A stretch of 37,183 nucleotides of DNA from Pirellulales bacterium (lineage in GTDB: Bacteria > Planctomycetota > Planctomycetia > Pirellulales > Thermoguttaceae), in contig JAFGFF010000325.1 in the NCBI GenBank assembly GCA_016931075.1, positions 1 to 37,183 of the forward strand, written 5' to 3'. The notes beneath the pieces are model-generated. The model worked only from the letters and a program-made list of their open reading frames with translations. It was not told where the DNA came from and made no database searches. Shown here one piece after another: positions 27,295 through 35,745 of this stretch (positions are counted from its first letter, which is position 1; every line of letters starts with the position of its first letter). Both the position numbers and the translations under genes were made by a program.

Positions 27295-28008
27295 ATGATG
27301 AACGGTGTTTCCAGGATCGTATCCATCTTGATGATGCTGGCGTTCTTGGTTGGTTTCGTGGCCAACGCCTGCGCCGAAGCCGTGTATGAAGACTACGATC
27401 AAGACATGCTCGGCACGTCCTACGTCGACGCCTACGCCAACGAACAGGGCCACAATATTTGGGCGACGGACGAAGCGACGTATCCTAACCTGACCGACTG
27501 GCTCTCTCCGACGGAATACACCCAATACTTCTGGTGGGAAAAGACGAACAGCGGCAAGGCGATCAACGGGAACGCCTTTGAGGGCAGAGATGCCGATTCT
27601 CCACCCGAGTTGACCATGGTCGTCACTGGACTCGATCCGGTAAAGACGTATGACATCTATGCCGTCTATTGGGCAAAAAATCCAGCTAAGATCTCCGTCA
27701 GTTGGTGGTACACGTTCGCGGCTCTGAAGGGCAATCCACTGATCGAGTGCAGCTATTCCACGGCCGACAACCTCTTCTTCGACGACGGGGGCAACGGAGT
27801 TCAAGGTGGTGAGAAGAAGCTCGGGACCGTCAGCGGCGTCACGGAGTTTTCCGTCATTGTCCAGCCTCCTACGCCCGTGGCCAGTATCGATCACCGCGCC
27901 TGGTTCGACGGAGTCAGCTATGCGGAATCGGCCGTTCCCGAGCCGTCGACGTGGGTACTTTTGGCCGTTGGCCTGGTGACCTTGGCGATCGGACGCAAAC
28001 GCCGCTAG
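27295..28008 (+). CDS. Small PEP-CTERM protein of unknown function
   Basis: 237 residues from ATG 27295 (ATG 27298 and 27283 are also in frame; AGGGA at 27286-27290 favours 27295 or 27298). A signal peptide covers residues 1-31 or so (MLAFLVGFVANACAEA). The C terminus is a PEP-CTERM sorting signal: VPEPSTWVLLAVGLVTLAIG then RKRR. Exosortase recognises such ends at the membrane, but no exosortase gene is in the window. The body (YEDYDQDMLGTSYVDAY, WWEKTNSGKAINGNAFEGRD, GLDPVKTYDIYAVYW) looks like a beta-sandwich; I do not recognise its family. It is first in the plus-strand series and 60 bases before the next gene. Confidence 0.85.
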   Translation: MMNGVSRIVSILMMLAFLVGFVANACAEAVYEDYDQDMLGTSYVDAYANEQGHNIWATDEATYPNLTDWLSPTEYTQYFWWEKTNSGKAINGNAFEGRDADSPPELTMVVTGLDPVKTYDIYAVYWAKNPAKISVSWWYTFAALKGNPLIECSYSTADNLFFDDGGNGVQGGEKKLGTVSGVTEFSVIVQPPTPVASIDHRAWFDGVSYAESAVPEPSTWVLLAVGLVTLAIGRKRR

Positions 28009-28068
28009 GCTCGCACGTTCCGAAGGAAGTAATCTAACCCCAAGAACCATGAAAGAGAGGACCTCCCC

Positions 28069-29997
28069 ATGATCCTCCGAACATCATTAACCATCTGTTG
28101 TTTCGCGATCACAATCGGCCTCGCGCCGGCCCAGGGCGCCGTGACGGCCGATTTCGATGGGCTGAACTCGAATCTAGTCGTCGACGGTTTCTACGGTATA
28201 CCTGGAGATGGTTGGTCAACCGAGTGGCGTGAAAATTTCAACGCCACTGGGCCGGCCATCACCAGCACCGTCCTTCAGTCGGGCGACGGCGGTTACATTC
28301 CGCTGGAAACGGGCAGCGGGCCCTACCTGAGCGTCCAGGTCGCCGAGACCACGATGAACGACGTCCAATATTCACTGACGCGAGAACATGATTCTGAAGG
28401 GGTCGACATGTCATCCCCCCATCGGATCGAATTTCTCCTCCGGATTGACGAGGACGTCGACTCCATCCTCTCGACCTTTACCCAATACCGCGACCGATAC
28501 ATGATCTTCGACGGCCCAGGCACTGCAGCGACGGCCAGCTCCAAGAGTACTTGGCAGATCTTTTGCTACGCGGCGGAGGGGAACATGGCCCCGGCCAGCG
28601 TCGTCAAGAAATGGTCGTTCCTCAACGGGGGCAACAGCTCCACCGGCACGATCGACGCTAGCATGGCCGTCGATACGGGCGTTCCCATCGTGACAGGCGG
28701 CGTCTACGCCTTCACGATTGACAACTATCCCGAAGCCGGACGATGGAGCGGCAGCGTCACCCAACTTGGAACGAGCAGCTCGTTTACGAAGATCGCCATG
28801 GGCTGGCGCGACAATCAGCCCAACGGCAGCTTCATCCACTTCTCGACCCGCAGCAGCAGCGAGGAGGACGATCCCTACGATCTGACCGACGACGTTCGGG
28901 CCTTCTCCGTCGACAGCATTCGGATCACTCCGATTGATCCGTTGGGACCGCCGGGCAACCGGCAGACCGTCTCGGCCCATTTCGACGGCGGAAACACGGA
29001 CACCGTGGTCGACGCCTTTCAGGGGATGCGAGGCGACGGCTGGGAGGACGCCTGGGCCTACGGCGGAAGCAATACCACAAGCACGCCCACGGTCGTTATG
29101 CCGGGGGATTCCGGTTTTGACGAACTCAAGACAAGTGAAAGCGGAGCCTATCTGAGAGTCGTGAACTCACACGAGGCAGCTACCAGTTACGCTGGCGTCC
29201 GGCGGAGCTACGAGGCCTATGATGAGGGAATCGACTGGAGTCGCGACCACAGGGTTCAGTTTTCACTCCGCATCGATGAAGACCTCTCGCAGAGCTTCAG
29301 CGATGGGAACGATCGTTATCAGATATCCGACTTGAACCACGCCCGGTTCAATGCGAACGAGAGCGCCACGTGGTTGATTACCAGCTTCGGCGGCACCGGC
29401 AGCATTGCAGATTACGACGACGTCGGCGTCTGGGTGTTTTATGACGGGGAAGGCATCGGTGGTTCTTGGAATATCGAACGGAACGTGCCTTCCACGGTTG
29501 CCATCGTGTCGGGCGAGGTCTACGACTTCACGATTGAAGTCGACACGGACACCCACACCTACGTCGCCACGGTGTCGAACGATTCGTACGGCACGTTCAC
29601 CACGGATCCGCTCGGTTGGCGGCGGTCCGTCGCCGAGATCGGCGGGTATCTCCTGTTCGACACGCGTTCTAGCGACGCCGGCGAGACGCGCGCGTTCTCG
29701 GTCGACTCGATCATCATCAGCCAGACGCCCCAGCAGCCAGGCGACGCCGACGGCGACGGCAGCGTCAACGCGGTCGACGCCCGGATCCTGGCGAGCCACT
29801 GGCTCCAGGAAATTGCCGGCGGCGCATCGGTGGGCGATTTCAACGGCGACGGGCGAGTGGACGACCTGGACGCCTCGATCCTGGCGGCCAACTGGCAAGG
29901 CGGGACCGAGTCGGTGGGCGTGCCCGAACCGGGAACGTTCATTCTCTTGGTCGGTGGGCTTGTCCTGCTGATGTGGCGTCGTCAGCGAAAAGCATAA
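28069..29997 (+). CDS. PEP-CTERM protein with duplicated domain and dockerin-like repeat
   Basis: 642 residues, ATG 28069 with AGAGG upstream. A signal peptide covers residues 1-24. Two homologous domains follow, about residues 25-290 and 300-565. Compare ADFDGLNSNLVVDGFYGIPGDGW with AHFDGGNTDTVVDAFQGMRGDGW in parts, HRIEFLLRIDED with HRVQFSLRIDED, and AFSVDSIRI with AFSVDSIII. They are probably beta-sandwich (concanavalin-like) modules, which is inference. Next comes a dockerin-like pair of calcium loops (GDADGDGSVNAVDARIL and GDFNGDGRVDDLDASIL, about 570-615). A PEP-CTERM end follows (VPEPGTFILLVGGLVLLMWRR). Likely a surface-anchored binding or structural protein. Confidence 0.85.
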   Translation: MILRTSLTICCFAITIGLAPAQGAVTADFDGLNSNLVVDGFYGIPGDGWSTEWRENFNATGPAITSTVLQSGDGGYIPLETGSGPYLSVQVAETTMNDVQYSLTREHDSEGVDMSSPHRIEFLLRIDEDVDSILSTFTQYRDRYMIFDGPGTAATASSKSTWQIFCYAAEGNMAPASVVKKWSFLNGGNSSTGTIDASMAVDTGVPIVTGGVYAFTIDNYPEAGRWSGSVTQLGTSSSFTKIAMGWRDNQPNGSFIHFSTRSSSEEDDPYDLTDDVRAFSVDSIRITPIDPLGPPGNRQTVSAHFDGGNTDTVVDAFQGMRGDGWEDAWAYGGSNTTSTPTVVMPGDSGFDELKTSESGAYLRVVNSHEAATSYAGVRRSYEAYDEGIDWSRDHRVQFSLRIDEDLSQSFSDGNDRYQISDLNHARFNANESATWLITSFGGTGSIADYDDVGVWVFYDGEGIGGSWNIERNVPSTVAIVSGEVYDFTIEVDTDTHTYVATVSNDSYGTFTTDPLGWRRSVAEIGGYLLFDTRSSDAGETRAFSVDSIIISQTPQQPGDADGDGSVNAVDARILASHWLQEIAGGASVGDFNGDGRVDDLDASILAANWQGGTESVGVPEPGTFILLVGGLVLLMWRRQRKA

Positions 29998-30089
29998 CTG
30001 TAGTAAGGAGCCCCAAACCGATCGCGTCTTTATATTGAGACAGTCCGGTCGGGAGAGTAGTGAAATTGTCCGGGGGGATGGGTAGTGAT

Positions 30090-30134
30090 GGCGTCGTCGT
30101 CACGGTGTAACAAGGCAGCCGTGGCGACGACGCC
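30090..30134 (+). other. Stable hairpin in the leader of the DUF1559 gene
   Basis: Stem 30090-30105 (GGCGTCGTCGTCACGG) with 30119-30134, 16 pairs with one G-T, loop 13 bases. No T-run follows, so it is not an intrinsic terminator. It lies 76 bases ahead of the pseudopilin start and could separate expression of that gene from the PEP-CTERM genes or stabilise its mRNA. The rest of 29998-30210 holds nothing else I can name. Confidence 0.6.
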
Positions 30135-30210
30135 TGCGAAAGTCCGATTCACGGTCCCAGAGAGTTCCTCCGGATAGTTCGAAGGGAAGTAGGGTTACAG
30201 GAACGAACGC

Positions 30211-31152
30211 ATGCCATTAAGACATCGGCAAACTGTCGGATTCACGTTGGTTGAGCTCCTCGTGGTGATCGCCATCATTGGGATCTTGATCGCGTTGCTG
30301 CTTCCGGCCGTGCAAGCCGCCCGGGAGGCGGCCCGACGCATTCAATGCACGAACAACCTCAAGCAGATCTCCCTGGCGCTGGCCAACTACGAGGCGGTCC
30401 ACGGCGTCTATCCGCCCAGCCGACTCGGATATGATGGCACGTCCCATCCGGACCAGGACCTGGTAGGCACCAGCGCGTTCGTCCTGATCCTACCGCAGTT
30501 GGAATTGCAGGGTCTGTACGATCAATTTGATTTCAGCAACGGCCTTTGGGTCAACGGACAATCAGGCTACACGTGGCTGGCGCCGACGAGTCCCAACCAG
30601 GAGGGAATCGCCACTCGGCCGGACGTCTACGTTTGTCCTAGCGACGAGTCGAAACCTTTCTCCGAACGCCCTCAGGCGCCGTTGGACCATTGGAAGGTTA
30701 AAGCCGCCGTGGGGAGCTATGCCACCGTGGCCGGTTCGTATGGGGCCGGCGGCGGTACCAGCCTGATGAAGTATGACAACAACGGCGTTATTTATTATCG
30801 AAGTCACCACAGCGTGCGGGACATTCGCGACGGGCTGAGCAATACCATGTTCGTCGGTGAGGTCGTCGAAGCGCATACGATCAATAGCTCGAACGTCTGG
30901 ACCAAAGGCAATCGTGAAATGGACGTCCACCGCTCGACCTCCAATCCCCTGAACACATGGCCCGGCGAAGGTATCGTCATGACCGACAACGGGCGGCGGA
31001 CCAACGGGGCATTCGCCAGCCGACATCCGGGCGGGGCCAATTTCGGGTTCGGCGACGGCCACGTTACCTTCATCCAGGAAAACATTCCCCTGGACACCTA
31101 CCAGGCCCTCTCCACACGCGACGGTGGCGAGGCCTTTGATCTGGCGATGTAA
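30211..31152 (+). CDS. DUF1559 family pseudopilin-like protein
   Basis: 313 residues. The N terminus is a type IV prepilin-like signal: GFTLVELLVVIAIIGILIAL at residues 10-29, cut after the glycine by a prepilin peptidase. The DUF1559 body follows directly (LLPAVQAAREAARRIQCTNN, LKQISLALANYEAVHGVYPP). The C-terminal H-X9-DG motif is intact (H-PGGANFGFG-DG near residue 275). This family is greatly expanded in planctomycetes and its role is poorly known; surface filaments or secretion have been proposed. ATG 30211 has AGGAA upstream. The next gene starts 12 bases later, a pairing common in these bacteria. Confidence 0.92.
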   Translation: MPLRHRQTVGFTLVELLVVIAIIGILIALLLPAVQAAREAARRIQCTNNLKQISLALANYEAVHGVYPPSRLGYDGTSHPDQDLVGTSAFVLILPQLELQGLYDQFDFSNGLWVNGQSGYTWLAPTSPNQEGIATRPDVYVCPSDESKPFSERPQAPLDHWKVKAAVGSYATVAGSYGAGGGTSLMKYDNNGVIYYRSHHSVRDIRDGLSNTMFVGEVVEAHTINSSNVWTKGNREMDVHRSTSNPLNTWPGEGIVMTDNGRRTNGAFASRHPGGANFGFGDGHVTFIQENIPLDTYQALSTRDGGEAFDLAM

Positions 31153-31164
31153 TCATAACTCATA

Positions 31165-31647
31165 TTGACGCTGGGAATCTTCATCTTGCAATGTAGGCTG
31201 CGTATTCTAGCGCCGGCGGGACTCTTCCTGCTGGCCCTGATGCTTCCCTCCCTGACCGGTTGCGGCGACGGCCGACCGAAGCGGGTGCCCGTTTCGGGAC
31301 AGGTGCTCATTGACGGCAAGCCGTTGACGTTCGGCTTTGTTCAGGTCAAGCCAGGAAACGCCCGGTCGGCATATGCCCAGATCGGTTCCGACGGGCGGTT
31401 CACCTTGACGACGTTCGGGGGCAACGACGGCGTCGTGCTGGGCACGCATCCGGTGGCCGTCAAGGCCAATGAGCAACTCAGCGAAACCCGCATCCGCTGG
31501 CATGCCCCCAAGAAATACGCCGACACGAACACGTCCGGTTTGACGATCACCATCGACCACGACACTCGCGAGCTCCCGCCCTTTGAACTATCTTGGGAAG
31601 GGGGCAAACCGTTTGTCGAAACGGTCGGAACGGGCGCCGGCCACTGA
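31165..31647 (+). CDS. Small exported lipoprotein, transthyretin-like
   Basis: 160 residues from TTG 31165; TTG 31186 is the other option, and no ATG exists in frame before the hydrophobic stretch. A lipoprotein signal ends in LPSLTGC, so the mature protein should start at that cysteine (about residue 33) and carry lipid. The mature part (VPVSGQVLIDGKPLTFGFVQ, GSDGRFTLTTFGGNDGVVLG, HPVAVKANE) matches the small carboxypeptidase-regulatory or transthyretin-like lipoproteins that follow DUF1559 genes in planctomycetes. Function unknown; the pair may act together at the cell surface. Confidence 0.8.
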   Translation: MTLGIFILQCRLRILAPAGLFLLALMLPSLTGCGDGRPKRVPVSGQVLIDGKPLTFGFVQVKPGNARSAYAQIGSDGRFTLTTFGGNDGVVLGTHPVAVKANEQLSETRIRWHAPKKYADTNTSGLTITIDHDTRELPPFELSWEGGKPFVETVGTGAGH

Positions 31648-31660
31648 CCACTGGGCAGAT

Positions 31661-31677
31661 CGGCGCCAAGGGCGCCG
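31661..31677 (+). other. GC-rich hairpin after the lipoprotein gene
   Basis: CGGCGCC (31661-31667), AAG, GGCGCCG (31671-31677), 13 bases after the stop codon. No T-run. Possibly a stop for ribosomes or nucleases between the lipoprotein and the next gene. Confidence 0.4.
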
Positions 31678-31730
31678 CGGGTTGTGATCCTCCCCTGTCG
31701 TCCCCTGGGCGTACCTCGGCCAAACGATCC

Positions 31731-33815
31731 ATGAAGACCTCTTGCACTCACTCGCCGATTTGTCTGCTTGGACTGCTGTTGGCCGGTCTGGCGGTCGCGA
31801 CCTCGGCCCGCGCGGAACCGTCGCCGCGACTCCGGCCGGCCCGACCCGAATTGACCGCGCGGACGCTTCCCGTCAAGCAGCGCCAGGAGATCTATCTGCG
31901 GTTGATCGAGAACTTCGTCGGCTGGGCCGAGCAGTCAGGTCAGTTCGTCGACAGCGACGAGTATGAACCGGGGGGAGGATTTTTCAAGGCGGCCGGCGCG
32001 GGCGTCACCTGGGCACGCGGTAACAGCAACCTCTGTCTGGGTTATGCCCTCTTGCTCGAAGAGTTCCCCCAGCGTCAGGAGTTTTCGATCTACAAGATCC
32101 CGCGAAAACGCCTCGAAAAACACCTTCGTGCAACGATCCGCACGCTTTGTTTGAGCAACCACAATTCCAGTCGGCACAAGCCGGGCGGAAAGAAATGGGG
32201 AGGGCCCGCATGGCAACCGGCCCTCGAAACGATCGGCTGGGCCTGGGCTGTCCACTTGCACGGCGACCACCTGGACGACGACACACGCAAGATGGCCCGG
32301 GAAGTCATCTGCCGTGAAGCCGACCACCTCGACAAGAAGATTCCCAGCCAGAAGATCGACAACACGGGCAGCGAAGACTGCTGTTGGAACACGGCCCTGC
32401 TTGCTTTTGCGGCGAACAAGTACGCCGACGATCCTCGGGCTGCCCGATGGGACGAGCTGGCCAAGCGCTGGGCACTCAACGGAGTCAGTATCAAATCGGA
32501 TGCCACTTCGGAAGAACTGATCGACGGCCGACCGTTACGTGAGTGGATCGTCTCCGAGAACGTCCACTCCGACTTAACCATCGAGAACCATGGAATGTGG
32601 AGCGTCGGCTACCAATGCGCCAGTCAGTGTTTCGGCGAGGGCTCGCTGGCCTATCACGTCTTCGGCCGGCCCGTGCCCGAGGCGTATGGACACCATGCCG
32701 ACCGGATGTGGCGCGACGTGACCAGCGTGCTCTTCTTGTGGGACGGGGACATCTTCTTTCCGCATGGGCAGGACTGGTCGTGGAAGACCTATTCCACGAT
32801 CGAGTACCTGTGCTGGCAGAACGTCTGCCGCGGCAATCAGGCGGCCGGCGCGCTGGAAAGCCGCGCCCTGCAAATGATCCATCGTCGGCAATCGGCGGTC
32901 GGCACGGGCGACCTCGGGGCGGCAGTCACGGCTCGGCTCAATTTCGGCAACCAGACGACGAAACTCAAACGCTGGGCGTTCTGCTACTTGATGTACAAGC
33001 ATTTCCCCGACACCAGGTCCGTCTCGTTCGACGAGGCCGAAAAAGGGGCGCGGGGCGTTCATGTCTACCCGTTCACCAAGACGGCCATCCATCGAAACCC
33101 GCACAAATGCGTCAGCGTCGCCTGGCACCCACGTCTGCAACCGGTCTTTGTTCTGCCGGAAGGCAACACTACCTTTACCGACCCGCCTTTCTTCTTTCCC
33201 TACGACCGCCAAAGTGGCATCGGCAAGGTTACAGTCGAGTCGACTGACAAGTCGCTCGGCAAGAAGCCAAAGACACCTCCGCCGGCGCTCTTGGAGGCCG
33301 TGCCCACGCACGCCGGGCAGGGAATGCGCGTCCGCTATAAGAAGCACTGGCCAGGTGGCGTCTCGCAATATGTCGGCGTCTACTCGTTGCCCAGCGAAGC
33401 CACCGTTTATTGCACGGTCTTCAAGAGCGATCGGGCGGCGTCCGTCACGATCGGGCCTTTGTTCCCGCTCCACGCAGCCGCGCCGCCCGGTTTCGAGAAG
33501 CCGGTCGAACAACACCGGGGCGCCCGTTGGCTCAACATGAGCGACCACGTTGGATTCGTTTCCGTCGACCCGCTGCCGGAGAAGATTCCCCAAGACCGGT
33601 TTTTCCTGACAACCAAAAAGACGTACGACGTGAAACCGGACGAGTGGTTCGGCCGCGCCGTAGTGGTCCTCTACGCGCGACAACCGCACCAGCGCACGGC
33701 GGAACGGAGCCGGCAGCTCCAGCTCGCGGAAAAAGGTTCACTTGGCCGGTTCACCCTCTCATTGGAGGACTCGTCCGGCACTACAGTCCTGGACGTCGAT
33801 CTGGCCAAGCCCTGA
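31731..33815 (+). CDS. Large secreted protein, possibly a toroid-type polysaccharide lyase or hydrolase
   Basis: 694 residues from ATG 31731; the frame is open 46 codons upstream but that stretch overlaps the lipoprotein gene. A signal peptide ends near residue 29 (ATSARAEP). Residues of about 40-430 are helix-rich with repeated W, N and H, as in alpha/alpha-toroid enzymes acting on uronic acid polymers. Notable are NTGSEDCCWNTALLAFAANK (from 211) and the stretch SENVHSDLTIENHGMW (275-290) with N286, H287 and G288. Residues of about 450-690 look beta-rich (WHPRLQPVFVLPEGNTTF, YVGVYSLPSEATVYCTV). I cannot place it in a family with certainty. Neighbours suggest polysaccharide breakdown. Confidence 0.65.
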   Translation: MKTSCTHSPICLLGLLLAGLAVATSARAEPSPRLRPARPELTARTLPVKQRQEIYLRLIENFVGWAEQSGQFVDSDEYEPGGGFFKAAGAGVTWARGNSNLCLGYALLLEEFPQRQEFSIYKIPRKRLEKHLRATIRTLCLSNHNSSRHKPGGKKWGGPAWQPALETIGWAWAVHLHGDHLDDDTRKMAREVICREADHLDKKIPSQKIDNTGSEDCCWNTALLAFAANKYADDPRAARWDELAKRWALNGVSIKSDATSEELIDGRPLREWIVSENVHSDLTIENHGMWSVGYQCASQCFGEGSLAYHVFGRPVPEAYGHHADRMWRDVTSVLFLWDGDIFFPHGQDWSWKTYSTIEYLCWQNVCRGNQAAGALESRALQMIHRRQSAVGTGDLGAAVTARLNFGNQTTKLKRWAFCYLMYKHFPDTRSVSFDEAEKGARGVHVYPFTKTAIHRNPHKCVSVAWHPRLQPVFVLPEGNTTFTDPPFFFPYDRQSGIGKVTVESTDKSLGKKPKTPPPALLEAVPTHAGQGMRVRYKKHWPGGVSQYVGVYSLPSEATVYCTVFKSDRAASVTIGPLFPLHAAAPPGFEKPVEQHRGARWLNMSDHVGFVSVDPLPEKIPQDRFFLTTKKTYDVKPDEWFGRAVVVLYARQPHQRTAERSRQLQLAEKGSLGRFTLSLEDSSGTTVLDVDLAKP

Positions 33816-33892
33816 CCGACGTGGAGCGTCTTGCTACTTGCTTAGAGAAGGTCTCGATCACGGAATCTGCTTTCAACCAAGGTATACCCGCA

Positions 33893-35737
33893 ATGAAGTC
33901 GACCATCCTGCCCCTTTGCCTTCAGGGCTCCCTCGTCGCCATGTTGATTCTCGGCTCGAACCGTCTCTGCCAGGCCGAAGTGACGCCGGGCGACTATATG
34001 TCGATCCGGCCCATCCGCGCGGTCGGCTCGTCGACCAACGAGTTGGGTTACGCCGATTCGAAGGTCAACGCGACTTCGTTCAAGCAGCAGTCCCTGACCA
34101 CCTTCGACGCGCCCGACGGCCATAAATACCAGTTCACCTCGTACTACGACGAGACACAGAAACTTGTCGTCGGCCGGCGCGTTCTGCTCGAGTCAGGCTG
34201 GTCCGATTGGTATCTCCGCAAGACGGCTTTCACAGCCAATAACATCAACGACAATCACGACGTCAGCAGCATCGGAATCGACGGGGACGGCTACCTGCAC
34301 GTTTCCTGGGGCATGCACAACAACTCGCTCCTCTATACCCGATCGACGACCTCGGCCTTCGGTGACACGCCGTTTACGCTCGTCGGCGACACGATCGGCA
34401 ACAGCGGAGGCCTCCGAAGCGAGTTCACACTGACCAGCGGCGTCACCTATCCGATGTTCTACAACATCCCCGGCAGCGGTGATATCCTGTTTTCCTACCG
34501 CATCGGCTCTTCCGGCAACGGCGACGCCGAACTGTATCGATGGGACAACACGGCCGATGTCTGGAACCCCGTTCGGGCGTCGACGAGCGTTCCCTGGATC
34601 AACGGGGACTACTCGGGCGACACGCTGCCCAATGTCAATGCCTACATGAACTACGCCGCATGGGACGACCAGGGCAACCTGCACGTCACGTGGACCTGGC
34701 GGACGGGCGGAGATTCGCCGACACCGTTCAAGGACTACCAGTCGAACCATAACATCATGTACGCCTGGTCGCCCAACCAGGGCGTCGACTGGTACCGGCA
34801 GGACGGGACTCTCTACGAGCGGTCCGGCCAGCACGCCATCGATGAATCGAACGCCACGCCGGTCGTGACCATTCCTGAAGGAAGCAGCCTCATCAACCAG
34901 ACCCACATGGCCACCGGACCCGACGGCACGGTCTACGTCGCCTCGTGGTGGGCCCCCAACGCGGCCGAGGACGACCATTTGCGCCAGTTCATGCTCGCCT
35001 GGCAGGACGGCCAGACGTGGCGAGTCTCGCAGATCACCGATCGCAATCCCGAAAACACCAACGGCGAGGGCGTCAGCCAACGCGTGCCCGAGAGCCAACT
35101 GAAGGACTTTCGCATAACCCGGCCGATCGTCCTGGTCGACGATTCCAACCGTGTGATCGTCGCCTTCACCGACTGGCAGCGTTACCGGAAACTGACCATC
35201 GCCTACAGCGAAGACCCGGACCGCGACGACTGGCAGCTCTTCGACCTGCCCACCTGGAACATGGGCAGTTGGGAACCGACGCTCGACATCAACCGGTGGG
35301 AAAGCGACGGCATTCTTAGCATGTTGTACCAGGTGGAAGACGTCGGACAACCCGCGTCTACCATGTTTGTGCTGGAATGGGACGCTAAGTCGTATTTCGA
35401 GGCGTTGAATCCATCCATGCCTGGCGACGCCACGGGCGACGGCCAAGTTACATCCGCCGATGCCGCCGTGCTGGCCTCCCACTGGCTCCAGACGGTTGCC
35501 GGCGGCGCGTCGGACGGCGATTTCAACGGCGATCACCGCGTCGACGACCTGGACGCCTCCATCCTGGCCGCCCACTGGCAGTCGTCGTCCGAAGATCAGC
35601 CCGTCCCCGAACCGGCCACGATCACCCTGCTTGTCCTTGGGCTGGCCACCTTGCGATTCGGTCGTTGCCGACGAGTGGATACTTGTCCAAGACCAGGTAA
35701 CCGTTCACACCCCGATGAAACGCGGCGGAAAAAGTGA
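33893..35737 (+). CDS. BNR_4-type beta-propeller protein with dockerin-like and PEP-CTERM ends; possible ulvan-type lyase
   Basis: 614 residues from ATG 33893 (AAGG upstream; the open frame before it overlaps the previous gene). A signal peptide ends near residue 30. Residues of about 40-510 match the BNR_4 propeller, with NDNHDVSSIGIDGDGYLHVS and WGMHNN. This fold includes ulvan lyases of PL24 and PL25. H122, H142, Y186 or Y190 and R203 sit close to the spacing I recall for the PL25 catalytic set (numbers from memory). Then come dockerin-like calcium loops (GDATGDGQVTSADAAVL, GDFNGDHRVDDLDASIL) and PEP-CTERM (VPEPATITLLVLGLATLRFG). After the arginine cluster 20 or so extra residues follow, which is unusual. 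It converges on the next gene with an 8-base gap. Confidence 0.8.
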   Translation: MKSTILPLCLQGSLVAMLILGSNRLCQAEVTPGDYMSIRPIRAVGSSTNELGYADSKVNATSFKQQSLTTFDAPDGHKYQFTSYYDETQKLVVGRRVLLESGWSDWYLRKTAFTANNINDNHDVSSIGIDGDGYLHVSWGMHNNSLLYTRSTTSAFGDTPFTLVGDTIGNSGGLRSEFTLTSGVTYPMFYNIPGSGDILFSYRIGSSGNGDAELYRWDNTADVWNPVRASTSVPWINGDYSGDTLPNVNAYMNYAAWDDQGNLHVTWTWRTGGDSPTPFKDYQSNHNIMYAWSPNQGVDWYRQDGTLYERSGQHAIDESNATPVVTIPEGSSLINQTHMATGPDGTVYVASWWAPNAAEDDHLRQFMLAWQDGQTWRVSQITDRNPENTNGEGVSQRVPESQLKDFRITRPIVLVDDSNRVIVAFTDWQRYRKLTIAYSEDPDRDDWQLFDLPTWNMGSWEPTLDINRWESDGILSMLYQVEDVGQPASTMFVLEWDAKSYFEALNPSMPGDATGDGQVTSADAAVLASHWLQTVAGGASDGDFNGDHRVDDLDASILAAHWQSSSEDQPVPEPATITLLVLGLATLRFGRCRRVDTCPRPGNRSHPDETRRKK

Positions 35738-35745
35738 CTCTCGGC

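Noticed and set aside
30101-30122. Stretch like the 3' end of 16S rRNA (GTAACAAGGCAGCCGT)
   Set aside because: Only about 16 bases agree, no rRNA lies around it, and the stretch is part of a hairpin.
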